Origin: Symsagittifera roscoffensis
Taxonomy: Eukaryota; Xenacoelomorpha; Acoela; Convolutidae
DNA length: 64,000 nucleotides
Assembly (NCBI RefSeq): GCF_963678635.1
Contig: NC_087067.1
Coordinates: forward strand, 21,448,596 to 21,512,595
Reading direction: 5' to 3'
Under the pieces are notes generated by a model. The model saw only the letters and a list, made by a program, of their open reading frames with translations, was not told where the DNA came from and ran no database searches. Below, piece by piece: positions 34,942 to 46,599 of this stretch (the first letter of the stretch is position 1; each line of letters starts with the position of its first letter). Position numbers and translations under genes: made by a program.

Positions 34942-35739
34942 AGCGGAACAAACACTGGCGCGAATTGTGGTTTGATGGACCACCATGTTTCCGCCTGTAA
35001 TAATTACAAGCAGAACATGAAAGCGATAGGCTACTTTCTCGACCACGTTAATGCGACCGACGAGGACCACGAACGGTAGGTGAGAGGACTCATAATGAAG
35101 TATGGACCAAGGTGCTTCTTCTGCAATTTGGATGGACACTTCAAGTCGGATTGCACTCAATTTTGGGATGCCGTGGCGGACGCGAAACATCCCCGCCATG
35201 AAGAAGCGCTTTTGGGCGTCAAAGCCAGCCGAGCACGTCTGATGAACAATGCTGAGTCGCGGAAGAAAGAGGTGACACCGAGCACATTTACGTCTAAGAA
35301 GGCGAAGACCTTGCCTGATGAAGCGATAGCCTCGAGACTGGAGGCGGAGTCGGCCGGCCCGCTCAAGGTGGATTATGGCTTAGCGGCACGGACCGCATTA
35401 CAGAATGTCCAGCAGGAGCTAGCCACGGAAGAAGTTAAGCAATGGGTAAGGTCGGAACTAGAAAGCACAGATCTTTGGGAAAAAATTGACATTCTGGCGA
35501 AAACAACGAAAGAACAGGGCAAACAGGAACCCAGGAAACAGGGTCTAAAGCTAAATGTTATAAAGTGTAAAATCTTTGGCATGACGAAAGAAGCAACGAA
35601 GATAATGTCCATTATTTCGGTCGCAGGGCACCAGGTGGTCAAGAACTTGAGTGAACCGTCCGAGATCACGCTGGTACACCTGGACATTTATGCGGTCTAC
35701 CTGAGAGAGAAGGATCTCAAGTTGGAGGTCCGAAACTAA
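34942..35739 (+). pseudogene. gag: gypsy-1 B nucleocapsid and linker
   Basis: Two CCHC zinc knuckles. The first, at about 34960-35000, keeps CGLMDHHVSAC but its first Cys is replaced (GGC where TGY is expected) and it lies past a stop. The second (CFFCNLDGHFKSDC, 35110-35151) is a perfect C-x2-C-x4-H-x4-C. Then follows a charged linker to the start of the protease region. The frame from 35080 ends at 35739, where copy B lacks about 30 bp present in copy A (around 30481-30515). Confidence 0.8.
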
Positions 35740-35828
35740 GGAAAGTAGATGGAAATTACATCAAAGTCCATGGCCCATATCCGATCCTGATGAATGTGGA
35801 CGGCATTAACATCTAGACGAAGGCTCAC

Positions 35829-36347
35829 GTGACTGATGCAAGTGACCAAGTAGACCGTATATACATTGGTCGAGAAGAGCTTAAGGTGCGACGAATCGGA
35901 CATAACTCCATGCTTGAACAGGAAGCAGTTCACATAGGTTGCGAAGCCGATCTTGCAGCACATGTGCTAGATGTGCAGGGCAGACAATTTTCAGTAAAAG
36001 GACTGTTAGACACGGGAGCAGTGGTCAGCGTCATGCCAGTCAGCACCTGGACTGATATGGACTTCGACAGGTCGGATCTGATACCCACCAATATCAGACT
36101 GGCAGCTGCCAATCAGGGAGCAATCTATGTGACAGGACGGACCACGATCATATCAATGCAGCTTGGAGGAAGACATCTTTGGATGAGCTTCCTGGTGGTG
36201 GAAAATTTGGACGAATCCGATCAATTCATCCTGGGGAGGGACTCCGTACGCAACTTTGATGTCACGATCGAACTCAACGACGGGTCGATCAGGATCAAAC
36301 ACCCTAAGAGGAAGTATGAAAAGAAACCTCTTTTAATAAGATCTTAA
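35829..36347 (+). pseudogene. pol: gypsy-1 B aspartic protease
   Basis: 172 codons, separated from its N-terminal part by a TAG at 35815-35817. The LLDTGAVVSVMP active site and ILGRD end motif are present, the latter ending DS where copy A has DF. It ends at the same TAA as copy A. Confidence 0.85.
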
Positions 36348-36414
36348 TGAACCAGGCAGAGGTGCGAGTTTTCCTGGATCAAAAAGTTAGATTGAAGCCA
36401 AACCAAACCAAGCC

Positions 36415-36741
36415 GTGGATAATCGTGCTCTTGCCTGGCTGAAAACCTATTTGATGGACCAAAGTTATATTGGTCGTTGGATCGTGCGCCTGAACGGATA
36501 CCACATGATTGTAGAGCACCGTACCCGTGACAAGCACCAGAATGCTGATAGCCTCAGTAAAAATACAGAATTCTATGAGCGACTAGAAGATAAGCAGGCT
36601 AAGCAAGCAGAAATCAAAGACGGAATTTCTTTCCTAGATAAGGAGACCTACGATAAACTACCACTCACTAGGTGGCTGGACAGTCAGGGCACCCCATACC
36701 AGGACACCCTGAACTTCCGGTGGAGACGGCCGCTGAGATAA
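36415..36741 (+). pseudogene. pol: gypsy-1 B RNase H C-terminal fragment
   Basis: 108 codons, the undamaged version of 31190-31527: DNRALAWLKTY, EHRTRDKHQNADSLS, then a charged tail. In Ty3/gypsy RNase H the TDN aspartate is catalytic, and ADSLS marks the end of the domain. Everything from the protease end through RT to this point is missing. Confidence 0.8.
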
Positions 36742-36843
36742 AGGTTTTGGCCAGGGGTGAGCATGTCCCGCTGGATCTGCTAGTCCGATCCAATCTGGTA
36801 CAACAAGAGCTTACTAGGCTGTACAGCCCTGCTAAATAGGACA

Positions 36844-37755
36844 GTGAACGTGGCGTCGGACGTCATGGAGAAGCTCCGTGACTTGCTAGATAGAGAAGTG
36901 GATAGGCATGATCGTGAGTGGATGGAGACCATGCAGCGGTTGACCGTCACTGAGAGTACAGAGAAAAGGCCAGTGACCATACGCAGTCGAGAATGTGAAC
37001 GGGATTGCCGGTCGATAGTGAACCAGATGGTGAACTTAATGCCGAAAGTTGTCTTGTTGAGGACTTCGTTCACGGATCATCGGACATCGACCCATGTCCA
37101 AGCCACTGAAGAAGTCAGGGTCGAGTCAAAAACCAGCTTTACGAGAAAGGTACATTTCACCGATGCAAGGGAAGAATATGAGCCGAGCTCGGATTTTTCA
37201 TCCGGCGACAAAACACTGTCCGGGGAGTCAGGCACTTTCGAGCCGGGACAGGACGACTTGTCCGGGGAGACAATGCTGGGACAACCGAGGGACAGAATGT
37301 TGTCCGGGGAGCCGGATTCAAAGCGATCGAGGGACAGGATTTTGTCCGGAGAAGCGAGAAACATCACAGACAGATTGGAACATAATGATGTGGAATCCAT
37401 CGGCTCGAGTGATGACTCGAGGCCTCAGTCCTGGGAGAACACATCGGAAACTACTTCCAATTCTGATGTTTCGGAGATTGCGATTCATTCCTTGTTGGTG
37501 GAATGGAAACAGCGTGGGTTGGACCGGGAAATGCATCAGGACCCAGGCATAGACAGGCATACCTCCGATGAGGAGGGCACTGTAGTGGATAATGCCGAAG
37601 ATGAGCTCGAACTGATAGCAGTGTCGAAACGCCCAACCAGATTACTTCCACATGGTACGGTCGTCCGTACCAACCTGGAATCATCTGTGCAGGAAGCAAC
37701 ACCTTTGAAGAAGATAAGGTGTGTCAAGTTGATGGATGATGCGCATGCCCCGTAG
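36844..37755 (+). pseudogene. pol: gypsy-1 B RNase H-integrase spacer with LSGE repeats
   Basis: 303 codons, same length as copy A with scattered substitutions; the last LSGE unit is followed by Ala instead of Ser. The terminating TAG (37753-37755) is shared with copy A, and integrase follows in the same frame. Confidence 0.65.
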
Positions 37756-37776
37756 ATAATAAGCGGACAATTAAAC

Positions 37777-38838
37777 GTGGTAAGGACGTATGTGACAGCC
37801 AGATACCGGCTTTCGGATCTCTTAAGGGCTCAACGAAATGATAGAATGACGAGCAATCTGAAGACATGGATCGAGAACGGAGCACCTGACAAAGGAGATT
37901 TAGAGGAAGACAGCTATAAGATCTTGAAGCAATTTTATCTGAAGAGAAAAGATTTGTTGTACCTGAACAAAGACGGAATCGTAGCCTGTAAACGCAAGAA
38001 AGAGGACAACGTCCTTTACAAGTATAATTCAATAGTGTTAATAGAATTGCTCTTTCGTAAAATAGAATTGCTCTTTCGTTCAGATGATCAGATGGGCCAT
38101 CAAGGCGTGGAAAAAGTGTACAACAGGATACAGAAACGATTTGAATGGCCTGGTTTGAAGAAGGCTTGTGAAAAGTGGATATCTGAATGCTTGTCTTGTC
38201 AACAGGCGAAGGACCCCAGGAAACTGAGGTTCCCCCTGCAGCCAATAGAGTCATCGTTATTCAACGAAGTGGTGAAAATTGATCATCAGAAGATATGCAT
38301 GACAGCCACGGGCTACAATCAAGTGCTGGTAATGATTGATCTTTTCACGAAATACGCAGAGACAGCACCCTGCATAACAGCGTCAATGGAAGAAACGTGC
38401 AATCACTTGATAAATATATGGCTAGCGAGACACGGCTGCCCCATCACAGTCCAATCAGACAATAGCAAAGCATTCGTGGGTGATCTCACGAAGGAGTTAA
38501 TGAGGAGGTCGCAGGTGGCACAGGCCCACTCGACCACTTATCACCCACAAACGAATGGCCTAGTTGAAAGGCAAAATCGCACGATGGTATCCATGTTGAG
38601 AGTTTATTGCTCACGCTACATGGATGACTGGGATAGACACTTGCCGCAATAGATGGGCGCTTATAACAGCACAGAACATTCCACCACGGGAATAAGTCCG
38701 CATATGATGCTAACTGGTCACGAGAAAGCTCTTCCATTAACGTTCTTCTACCCTGAGTACGAAGGAAAGAAGACAGCACCGCAAACGTACGTGCGTGATG
38801 TTATTAGAAGCCAGCAGGACCTCAATGACTTACAATGA
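37777..38838 (+). pseudogene. int: gypsy-1 B integrase
   Basis: The best integrase copy. In the zinc finger the first His is replaced by Asp (DDQMGH; copy A has HDQMGH), and the C-x2-C pair is intact. The core has the first catalytic Asp in KIDHQK, the second in QSDNSKAF and the Glu in TNGLVERQNRT, plus STTYHPQ. A TAG at 38650-38652, also in copy A, interrupts the C-terminal region, which continues to 38838 with a PHMMLTGHEK motif. It would catalyse cDNA insertion in an intact relative. The stop and the His change make it inactive. Confidence 0.85.
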
Positions 38839-38840
38839 GC

Positions 38841-41640
38841 AGAATTTTTCAAGAAATGTCACTGTCAGAACTAGAAACGCCTCATCACTTATAAGAAATT
38901 GAATGAACACAAATTTTACAATCACCTGCACTCACAGTATTACAAGCATTTTACGCAGGATATTTATTATCAGGGAACAGATCAAAGTTTATAGATTAAG
39001 AAGGAAATATATTATGGTAATACACATAAACAAAAAAAGTATCTCGATTATATGTAATTGAAGATAAAAGATGTTACAAAAGAATCCCTATATTCTACAA
39101 AAAAAGTACATTTTGTTGACACTCTTTCTAGATGAACATATTTTTGGGATACAGCCGTCCCATTTGAATCTGAAAATAGCCACAATGTTGTACACCTATA
39201 TCAAGATGAAGGTAAACACTATCTTCTCACACCAAACCCTACACTTATGCCACCAATAAAGAAATTTTCACCAGAAAGTATCAGAGCTATTGCTAGAAAC
39301 CCAATTATAGACTTACAATCAATAGGTATCAATAGGTACTTCAGATCCAATGTGCAACATCATATTCGGACAAAACAATTTCAAGAACTCGTCACAAAAG
39401 TGTATACCATACAAAGACAATCCATTGATTAAAATTTAAGAAAACTTGCAGAAACCTAGGTTTTTCAGACATCTGTGCACAAGACTACAGCGGATATTTT
39501 AAAGATATAAAAGATTAAATCTATTTAAACGGTGAAAATACCTTCCACAAGATATTTCATCTACTGATATTTTCAGTTTTGTGAACTTAAAAAACGAAAT
39601 TCTCGGCTTTCTAGGATGGCCCTACTACAAAAATTGACTATATTTTGAGCAATGTTTATTTTTTTTGGATTTTTCTTCTAATTTTTGAAAGGAATCCATA
39701 ACACATGCGCAATACACACAAAAGTAAAAAACAAGCAAGTGTAACACGCATGTTACTCGAAGGATTTTTTGGAATATTTTCGAACTCAATTAACAAAATT
39801 CTTCTAGACACTCAAGTAAGTTAATTCAACAAAAAACTATCGACCACACCAAATGCATATGATACTTCACAAGACAACAGAAAAACAACACCTACTGCAC
39901 CACATTCACACAATTTACTTAATTACCATCCGTTATCTTTAATACCAAGAAACTATAGAAATACACCACTAACAGAGCACATCTCTACAAGTCATACCTA
40001 CCCACAAAGTCCAGCTACTCAAATAATTGCTCATCAACCGAATATACAAAACACATACAAACAAAACATAGAACAGCCACACACCACTAGTTTCCGTTCT
40101 CAGAACAACCATTTTTTTTAGCCGACCTTGTGCCGCCAGATTGGATCCCTCAACCATTCCCTTTCTTACCCATCCAATCTCCAACTTCAATCTCCTAACA
40201 TATCAATATCTGATCTCACTCCCTCTCCCATACCATCATATTCTAATAATTCACCACGCATGGTAGTAGATGATAACTCCACAAAAACACTTTTAACAAT
40301 TCCGATATCGAAACTCCAGATGAAATCAAAAATTCCGAGACCAGCCCGTCCACTTTTTCGCAACCCCCCTTCCGTCAACTCCACACCCCAACTCCCGATG
40401 AACCTTTCTCTGCCCCTTCTTCCTTTACCGACGCAACCCCAATTCTCTCCCCAATGATCGGCGACCAACCGGACACCCCTAGCCCCGTCGATGAAGAACT
40501 AGAAAACGAGCTTGATATTTTCATCACCTTACAGCAACAGCTTCAAAATCCTAACAAACTAACAATTCATCACTTATTGCAATCCATTACATCCGCCGAA
40601 TCCTCCAACTCAGCATCCACAATTGATGAAACCCGAGCCCACCGAGTATTTGAACGAAAACCTCCCAATACCCCAGTGCTTCCCAACCCCCGACCTCCTC
40701 GAATGTTTCGGTTCACCCACTCCACACGATCACTCAAGAAATTTTTCAAATGTGCTTACCATACTTTCCACAATACATTTACTACCAAACCACTAACAAC
40801 GATCAACGCACTTACGTTGACGAATAGATCCTGTTTCCCACACTTTCATGGACGTCATATTACCTCAATTATTACGTCAATTACGTCATATACTAACCCA
40901 TTATTACTTCCATTATAAAATAACTAAGAAGACAATATATTATTTACATACCTTAACCACAGCACTTCATGTAAAACAATTCACAACCATCAGACTAACG
41001 CAAACATTAAATAGGTTTGTTGTACAGAAAGCACACCGATTCTCAATTAACCACTATGATCACGCTATTGCACGTCATATGGAAGATTAATTTTTAGAAG
41101 ACGATAAAATTACTACTCCCTAAAAATCTGAAAACGTTTTCATAAAATCGCAAAATGTATTTGTCATTAACTGCATGAATAAAAAAATGATAATGTTATA
41201 TCCACAGCACTTCGCGACACCAAAGCCTACGATTCTTTTTCTAATAAATTTAATCATTTCTCATTAACTTTCAATTTCCTTACACCAAAAGAACGTGACT
41301 TATACTGCTCACATCAAATAATGATGCGCACTAAACAAATTCACACATACACTTATTTTAAATTTATTCTACACCACTATACAACAATACACCATCACGA
41401 AACCCACAACACCGATTCGCATTTATTAACTCTAAATACACTTACACATTCTTCCTAAAATTCACATACTATATAAAAGACACTAATATGCAAGGCAACA
41501 TCCAAAACTACGACCCCATAAGACAAATGTATATATTCTGCCCATTAAACAGAAATTTCAACGTCGAAGAATCCCGCCCACTACTTGCCCCCACGAATAT
41601 ATACAGCACGTCAAATCCCAATCCTAGAATATATTCATAA
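38841..41640 (+). pseudogene. gypsy-1 B decayed third coding region (env-position, unidentified)
   Basis: Downstream of integrase, a 2.8-kb region is composed mainly of A and C on the + strand with very little G, unlike gag-pol. Protein-like open pieces occur one after another in shifting frames: 39247-39432, 40128-40457, 40280-40918, 40848-41090, 41181-41458, and 41362 to a TAA at 41638. The shifts suggest one long frame broken by small indels. A Pro/Ser/Thr-rich middle is followed by a basic, hydrophobic-helix-containing part and a polar tail. An AATAAA lies at 41646-41651. Its position is where retrovirus-like elements carry envelope genes, but no diagnostic motif was established, so the product is unassigned. 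Confidence 0.45.
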
Positions 41641-42670
41641 CACTAAATAAAAGCATTAGCTTTATAACCTAATTCAAAACACACCGCATGAATTCTCACT
41701 AAGTAGTGAAGAGCACAAGATCATCCGAGCACTCGAGCTTCTATGACCACTCCTACAAAGTAATACGCCATCCACTTGCTTGCTAAACTCTTAAAATCAT
41801 CGGACACAATTCACAATGTTTTCCCAAATGGAATTTTTTTCCAAAGTTGACCCTTAGTAAGTATCATGAAGTAATTTTAAATAATAAATTTCAAACACAA
41901 CTAAGCATTCTTTATAATTGTCTCACTTTTCTTTCTTGGATTTCACCACTAAGACATCTAAAACCAATAAAAATAATTTAAAAAATGTAAACTCTTTTCT
42001 ATAAACTTTTAATTTCATTATAAAAATTGCAGTATTTAACTAAAGCAGCAAATTTTATCCCAAGACAGCAGTAATTTCATAAATTCAAACCCCCATAGCA
42101 GTAAAATTAAGATTTCATTGTAGTAAGTTCATAAAAATTGCGAATTGCAAATGCAGATTGTAAAGATTTCTCAGAGCCCAAGAAACGAGCAGCAAAGGAG
42201 ATGACAACCCAACTACATTCCAACTCTGAAATGGCAAATCTATTTGATTTGCTGCCAATAGTCAATACCCTCAATGGTTTTTAAGTATGGGCTGAACATC
42301 GCAGCAAAGGAAAACCCTTGAACCAGACCAATGATCATCTTGATGTTAACTTGACGTACCGATCCTAGTCACTTGGCATTTCACACGGAAAAGTCAAACT
42401 TCACCCTGCACGTAGCCTTGCTCTAAACTTAACGAAATCGATACATCATTGCATCAATCAGAAGTCTTGACACAATCACCCAAGACTACCACGATCAACG
42501 AGACCCATCTTGAAACACGAACGAAACAATCTTCCTTTACAATCAATTACAAACAACCACACTACTCTTCTCTCTAAGAAGTCAATGCTCGCAACTTCTA
42601 AAAGCAACTACATCATCCGTCCATCACTACTTTAAGCAATTAAAAACTAAAAGCTCTCTAAACCCCAGAT
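41641..42670 (+). other. A/C-rich downstream sequence
   Basis: Continues the low-G composition to about 42660 without a clear frame. It may be the 3' untranslated part of gypsy-1 or the interior of the BEL element whose LTR fragment follows. Confidence 0.35.
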
Positions 42671-43110
42671 GGGTGGAACCAGTTCTAAACTAGTATTTAT
42701 AAACCAGTTATATAATTGATCAATTATCACTATAAAGTTTTGCTAACTAACCAATCATATTCCATCTCTAACATTGACAATTATTTGTAAGTGCTGGAAC
42801 TAATTGTACTAAAACTTTGAATACAGTTGTTCTCCTTCTGGATAAACTCCAAGAATTAACTCGCATAAATCATTATAAACTAGATCTATTGAGACTAGGA
42901 GATATAAGAGTAAGATTAAGATCGGTATTAGACTAAGAAGTTGCACGAATCTGTCCGGCCGAAAATAAGATAGCGTGACGAACAGACGAGGTACCTTATC
43001 TGAAATTACTCTATGAGAATAACCATTAAGTCATAACTCAGAAGGTTCTTTTCGAGTTTCGCTGGTCTGTCGGATAGGTTTGTGAATGTCCTTAGTCTAA
43101 TACTAATCTT
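42671..43110 (+). mobile_element. BEL/Pao LTR fragment (3' part)
   Basis: Starts AACCAGTTCTAAACTAGTATT and matches the last ~440 bp of the LTR at 28778-29790, through CGGCCGAAAATAAGATAGCG to GTCTGTCGGATAG. The first half of the LTR is missing. Confidence 0.7.
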
Positions 43111-44020
43111 AGTCTTACTAATTTTGTTGTAGCAATAGATCTGTAAGAATACTGGAGACTGCTATTCTTTTAAAAACCAGTTCTTTTGTGCCGATTTTTT
43201 TTTCTGTTCTAGTATTTTTGAAGCTAATACAAGTTGGCGAAATATTTTTGAATTCTCCAAAAAGTTTAGCGCAGGTAAAGAACTGTAAACAGTCACGAAT
43301 AAACTTAAAAACATACAACTATAAAACAAATCGAACTTTGCAACAGACGAGAGGATTGTAAAAGAGATGAACATTTTTCAAGTGTTTGGCAAATTCCGGT
43401 TTTTGACACTTTTTAAAATAGAAAACTTCTCAAATACCAGTAAACGATGATTGATTGGAACAAAAAAAAATCGTTTAAGTAAATATATCAAAATCAGCTT
43501 ATCGAGTATAAAATTGCACTAACATTTTTGCTTGATTTTGGAATTTGGTTAGCTGAACATCGTATGAAACTGTGTAATTTGATGAAATTAAGTTACATAG
43601 TTTTCTAATGGCCTTTGAAATATATAAACTAGCAAAACTACTGACAACAATTCCGATCACTTCAACGACCACCCACTCCCCCCCCCCCCTCACCCTATAG
43701 TAGCACACTGAGCGGGAAGGGATTAACGGGCCTTTATTTCGGGTTAGTAAGTCATCCAAAAGGCCCGGTAATTGGTACTCTTCCATTTATGACATGTCTT
43801 TTTCTGGTTGATCAAAGTTAACATTTTTTCTAAAGCACGTAAAGAACCCTTAAGAAAGAGCAATCAACATCTAAGCATGCATGTACTAAACCTAGAAGCG
43901 AATTTGCATCAGGGGAGGCGAATCGTTAAAGAGATCGAATAATTCTTAAAACTATGAGATACAAATATGTTTTTTCATATGAGTTTTTTCAAATCACATC
44001 ATCGACGTCTGGAGCGAGTG
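43111..44020. other. unassigned DNA, probable 3' flank of the - strand gene
   Basis: Contains a C10 run (43680-43689). A - strand AATAAA (TTTATT at 43731-43736) could be the polyadenylation signal of the exon at 44021-44635. Frames on the - strand here lack motifs. Confidence 0.35.
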
Positions 44021-44635
44021 CTATTCCTGAAGAGGATTCACACTTACAGAAGTAGCATAGACAGCTTCTATTTTGGACGAGTAATAGCGCACCAATTCCT
44101 CCGCATTTGAATCGTAAAAGCTAAACATCTCTTCAAGTAGTTTATTAGCTTGGCCCAAAATCTCGCAAAAAGTTGAATTTGTTTTCTTTTCAGGTGGTGT
44201 ATTTGAAGCATGATCAAGTGATGAAGTGTCGTAAATTTCAGAGAGTTTGATAATGACGTCGATTTTGATCAAAGCCCACTTTCTGTAAAAAGTCAAGTTT
44301 TGTACCATTTCTCGAGACAGTTCAATGGCGTCTGAGCTATTTCTTTGATCGTGTTGTTCCCAATTGAACAGAAGTTTCCGAACACGGAAGAGATCGTTAT
44401 TGAATGACTCTAACTGGTCTGAAACGGGCAAGTTTTTCGGCTTCCACGAAATGAAGTGAAGGTTTAACTCGCAGAAGCTATCGACACTATATCGCCACGG
44501 AGTCTCAGAGCTGTCGTGTCGAAAGTGGTTGTAAAGCTGGTCTCTGATTGGACAAAAGTAGGCAAACGCAGTCTGATTTTGAACTAAAGCGAGTTCTTCA
44601 GGAAGAAGATTATCGCCTGAAGATTCGGTAGTATC
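44021..44635 (-). CDS. terminal exon of an unidentified host gene
   Basis: 204 codons are open on the - strand from 44635 to TAG at 44021-44023. Immediately upstream on that strand is a strong acceptor: a pyrimidine tract ending CCTATTTAG, whose TAG also closes the frame. The translation is non-repetitive and acidic-to-neutral, with many Asn, Ser, Trp and Phe residues and amphipathic helices in the second half. Composition is balanced compared with the flanks. No internal stop or frameshift was seen, and upstream exons were not found with confidence. Function is unknown. Confidence 0.55.
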   Translation of the reverse strand, partial: DTTESSGDNLLPEELALVQNQTAFAYFCPIRDQLYNHFRHDSSETPWRYSVDSFCELNLHFISWKPKNLPVSDQLESFNNDLFRVRKLLFNWEQHDQRNSSDAIELSREMVQNLTFYRKWALIKIDVIIKLSEIYDTSSLDHASNTPPEKKTNSTFCEILGQANKLLEEMFSFYDSNAEELVRYYSSKIEAVYATSVSVNPLQE

Positions 44636-44639
44636 CTAA

Positions 44640-46182
44640 ATAGGAAAAACAGTCCATCGTTGCACATTTTTTACCTATAATTTGTTGACTTTTTTTAACC
44701 TATAAGCCTGACAGTAGAGACGGGTTTGTGATATTATTGAGAGGGTTTAATTTTTAGAAAGGGTTTTTAAACAATTTTTTGAGAAAGTAACTTCAAACTA
44801 TTTCTCCTAACTTCAACAGGAGGGAACTTGTCACGAAATTCGGATGTGCATTACCGTCGAATTATTTCTTGACAAATGAAATTTTCTGAAAATGTACTTA
44901 CTTGCGTGCAATTTTTTTTTGTCCCGGATGGAGCAGAGTTTCATTGAGAAATGGCAGCTCTTTTTTTCTTTAGTTCAGCCATAATAAAGTTTTTAATTCT
45001 ACCAAAACCCCAGAATATCCCTCAAAATTCGGCAAAACTTTCTGCGTCGCAAATGAAATTGAAAAACGAACCAAGAGATAGTATTTATTTCAAGCGAACG
45101 CGATAATTAGGGCATAAAATAGGGTTTTCTATGGTAATCTATCCCAGGTCCAGTCATCTTGCAAATCTTGCCATGATCCTGAATAATCTTGAAGATTTAT
45201 CAAAAATGGCAATAAATCTTTAAAAAAAGTTTCAAGTATTTTATTAGACTTTTAACAGTCCAGAAATCATGAGCACATCCCCAAAAATCTGTTTGATGGC
45301 TCTGCAGCCAACTAAGTGAATTAAAATTTTTCTGGAAATCTTGGAAAAACTTTCAAGCTTCTTCACAATTATTCTTAGAAATCTTAGAAATTTTCACTCA
45401 CAAAAAAAAACTGAAATTTACAAAAAGTTACATCCGAAAAATTTTATATGATTATCTAAAACAGATGTCTGTTTTCAGTGTTTTGTACTGTAAGATCAAA
45501 AACAATTCAGCAGGGGGCAACTTGAAAAAAATTTCATCAATTTAAAAAAAATTACCACAACTTTTTTTTCAATTTTAGCTTAAAAGAATTCAACTTTAGA
45601 GTGTTCGATATTAAAAAAATTAATCACAATTTTTAGTTTGATTCATTGATTGCCAAATTTTGATCGCCTATTTTTAATGTGAGCTAGACCCGGGTTAATC
45701 AATTAAAATCATTTGGGCTTGTATGTGTTTTGCAGCCAAGCAAAAAGCCTAAATAATTTCAACCAAATATCTCGGGTAAAATTCAAATTGAAAATAGGTG
45801 ATACAATGAAAACTGGAAACAAAAACAGCGATCGCCTTTGATGAATTTATGATTTTCACTACCACAAAAGCAAATTTTATTGATAAATTATTGCTAATTC
45901 AGCCCTGGAAAAATTTTAGTTTTCAGCATGGATTATTTTAAAATGTTTGGTACTTTTCATCAAAAACTTATCGATGGTTTTCCATGAAATTTGGTTAAAA
46001 ACTGAAATAAAGACTGAATTGAACATTTCATCATAACATCAAACTGAAAACCAAACAGTACCAAAAACAACAATTTTGATTTTGAGCAAACGTTAAGTTT
46101 TAGGATTTTTGGTCTCTCTGAAAACATTCGATCCCATAAATCCCAATAAGACCCGCAAAAGCAGAGCTAGGAGCAGAGTTGA
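44640..46182. other. unassigned AT-rich DNA
   Basis: Probably intron or intergenic sequence of the - strand gene. No repeat or exon supported. Confidence 0.35.
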
Positions 46183-46262
46183 GCAGAATTGGCATAATTG
46201 GTGTTTAGAATTAGTGTTTAATTGATGTTTAGAATTGGTGTGCAGAATTGGTGTTTAGAGCA
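46183..46262 (+). repeat. short minisatellite, GGTGTTTAGAATT-like units
   Basis: Four to five imperfect ~14-17-bp units (AATTGGTGTTTAG and variants), ending about 45 bp before the gypsy-2 insertion. Confidence 0.7.
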
Positions 46263-46303
46263 GATTTTGTTTCGAAAAACAGCAGATAGAGCAGAAAGCA
46301 TTT

Positions 46304-46308
46304 CTCAA
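46304..46308 (+). other. gypsy-2 left target-site duplication (CTCAA)
   Basis: CTCAA directly precedes the 5' LTR and is repeated at 53474-53478 directly after the 3' LTR. Five bp fits Ty3/gypsy integration. Confidence 0.85.
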
Positions 46309-46599
46309 TATGGTACAGCAACTGCTCCTGCATTTGCAGTAACCGTACTATAGCCTTGGTCTCATTGTTCATATTGTTATCTACAAATATATTATTGTTA
46401 TTAATTGTTCGAGGTCAAATCATGTGTCACCTTTGTTTGATTTACGAAGAGACTCAGTTTTCTCTACTGTAGCCATAGCACATAGTTAGCTATAGATCTC
46501 AATCTAAATAAAAAAGATGGTTTCGATATTAAATTAAACTCTTTGGAAACCAACATTGTTTCTACTATCAAAACCAACGAGGTTCTATTCGGTATCACA
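46309..46599 (+). mobile_element. gypsy-2 5' LTR
   Basis: 291 bp. It begins TATGGTACAG where the 3' LTR has TGTGGTACAG, so the conserved second base has mutated, and it ends GGTATCACA. About 16 differences from the 3' LTR were counted by eye (roughly 94-95 percent identity), pointing to an old insertion. It contains an AATAAA-type signal (about 46508-46513). Confidence 0.95.

Larger units (their letters stand above)
34202..41640 (+). mobile_element. gypsy-1 copy B (RT-deleted Ty3/gypsy with third frame)
   Basis: Gag with two zinc knuckles, protease, RNase H tail, spacer, integrase and a 2.8-kb third coding region. It lacks the RT core and no LTR could be identified. The 5' end is the tandem junction with copy A; the 3' limit given is the last stop of the third frame. 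Confidence 0.75.

Noticed and set aside
39600-39830. Fusion-peptide-like hydrophobic stretch in the gypsy-1 third region
   Set aside because: A hydrophobic segment following basic residues was noticed, but the frame is broken on both sides, so an envelope assignment is not justified.
43499-43786. 95-codon - strand frame across a C10 run
   Set aside because: The frame depends on the homopolymer run and lies in the probable 3' flank of the 44021-44635 exon.
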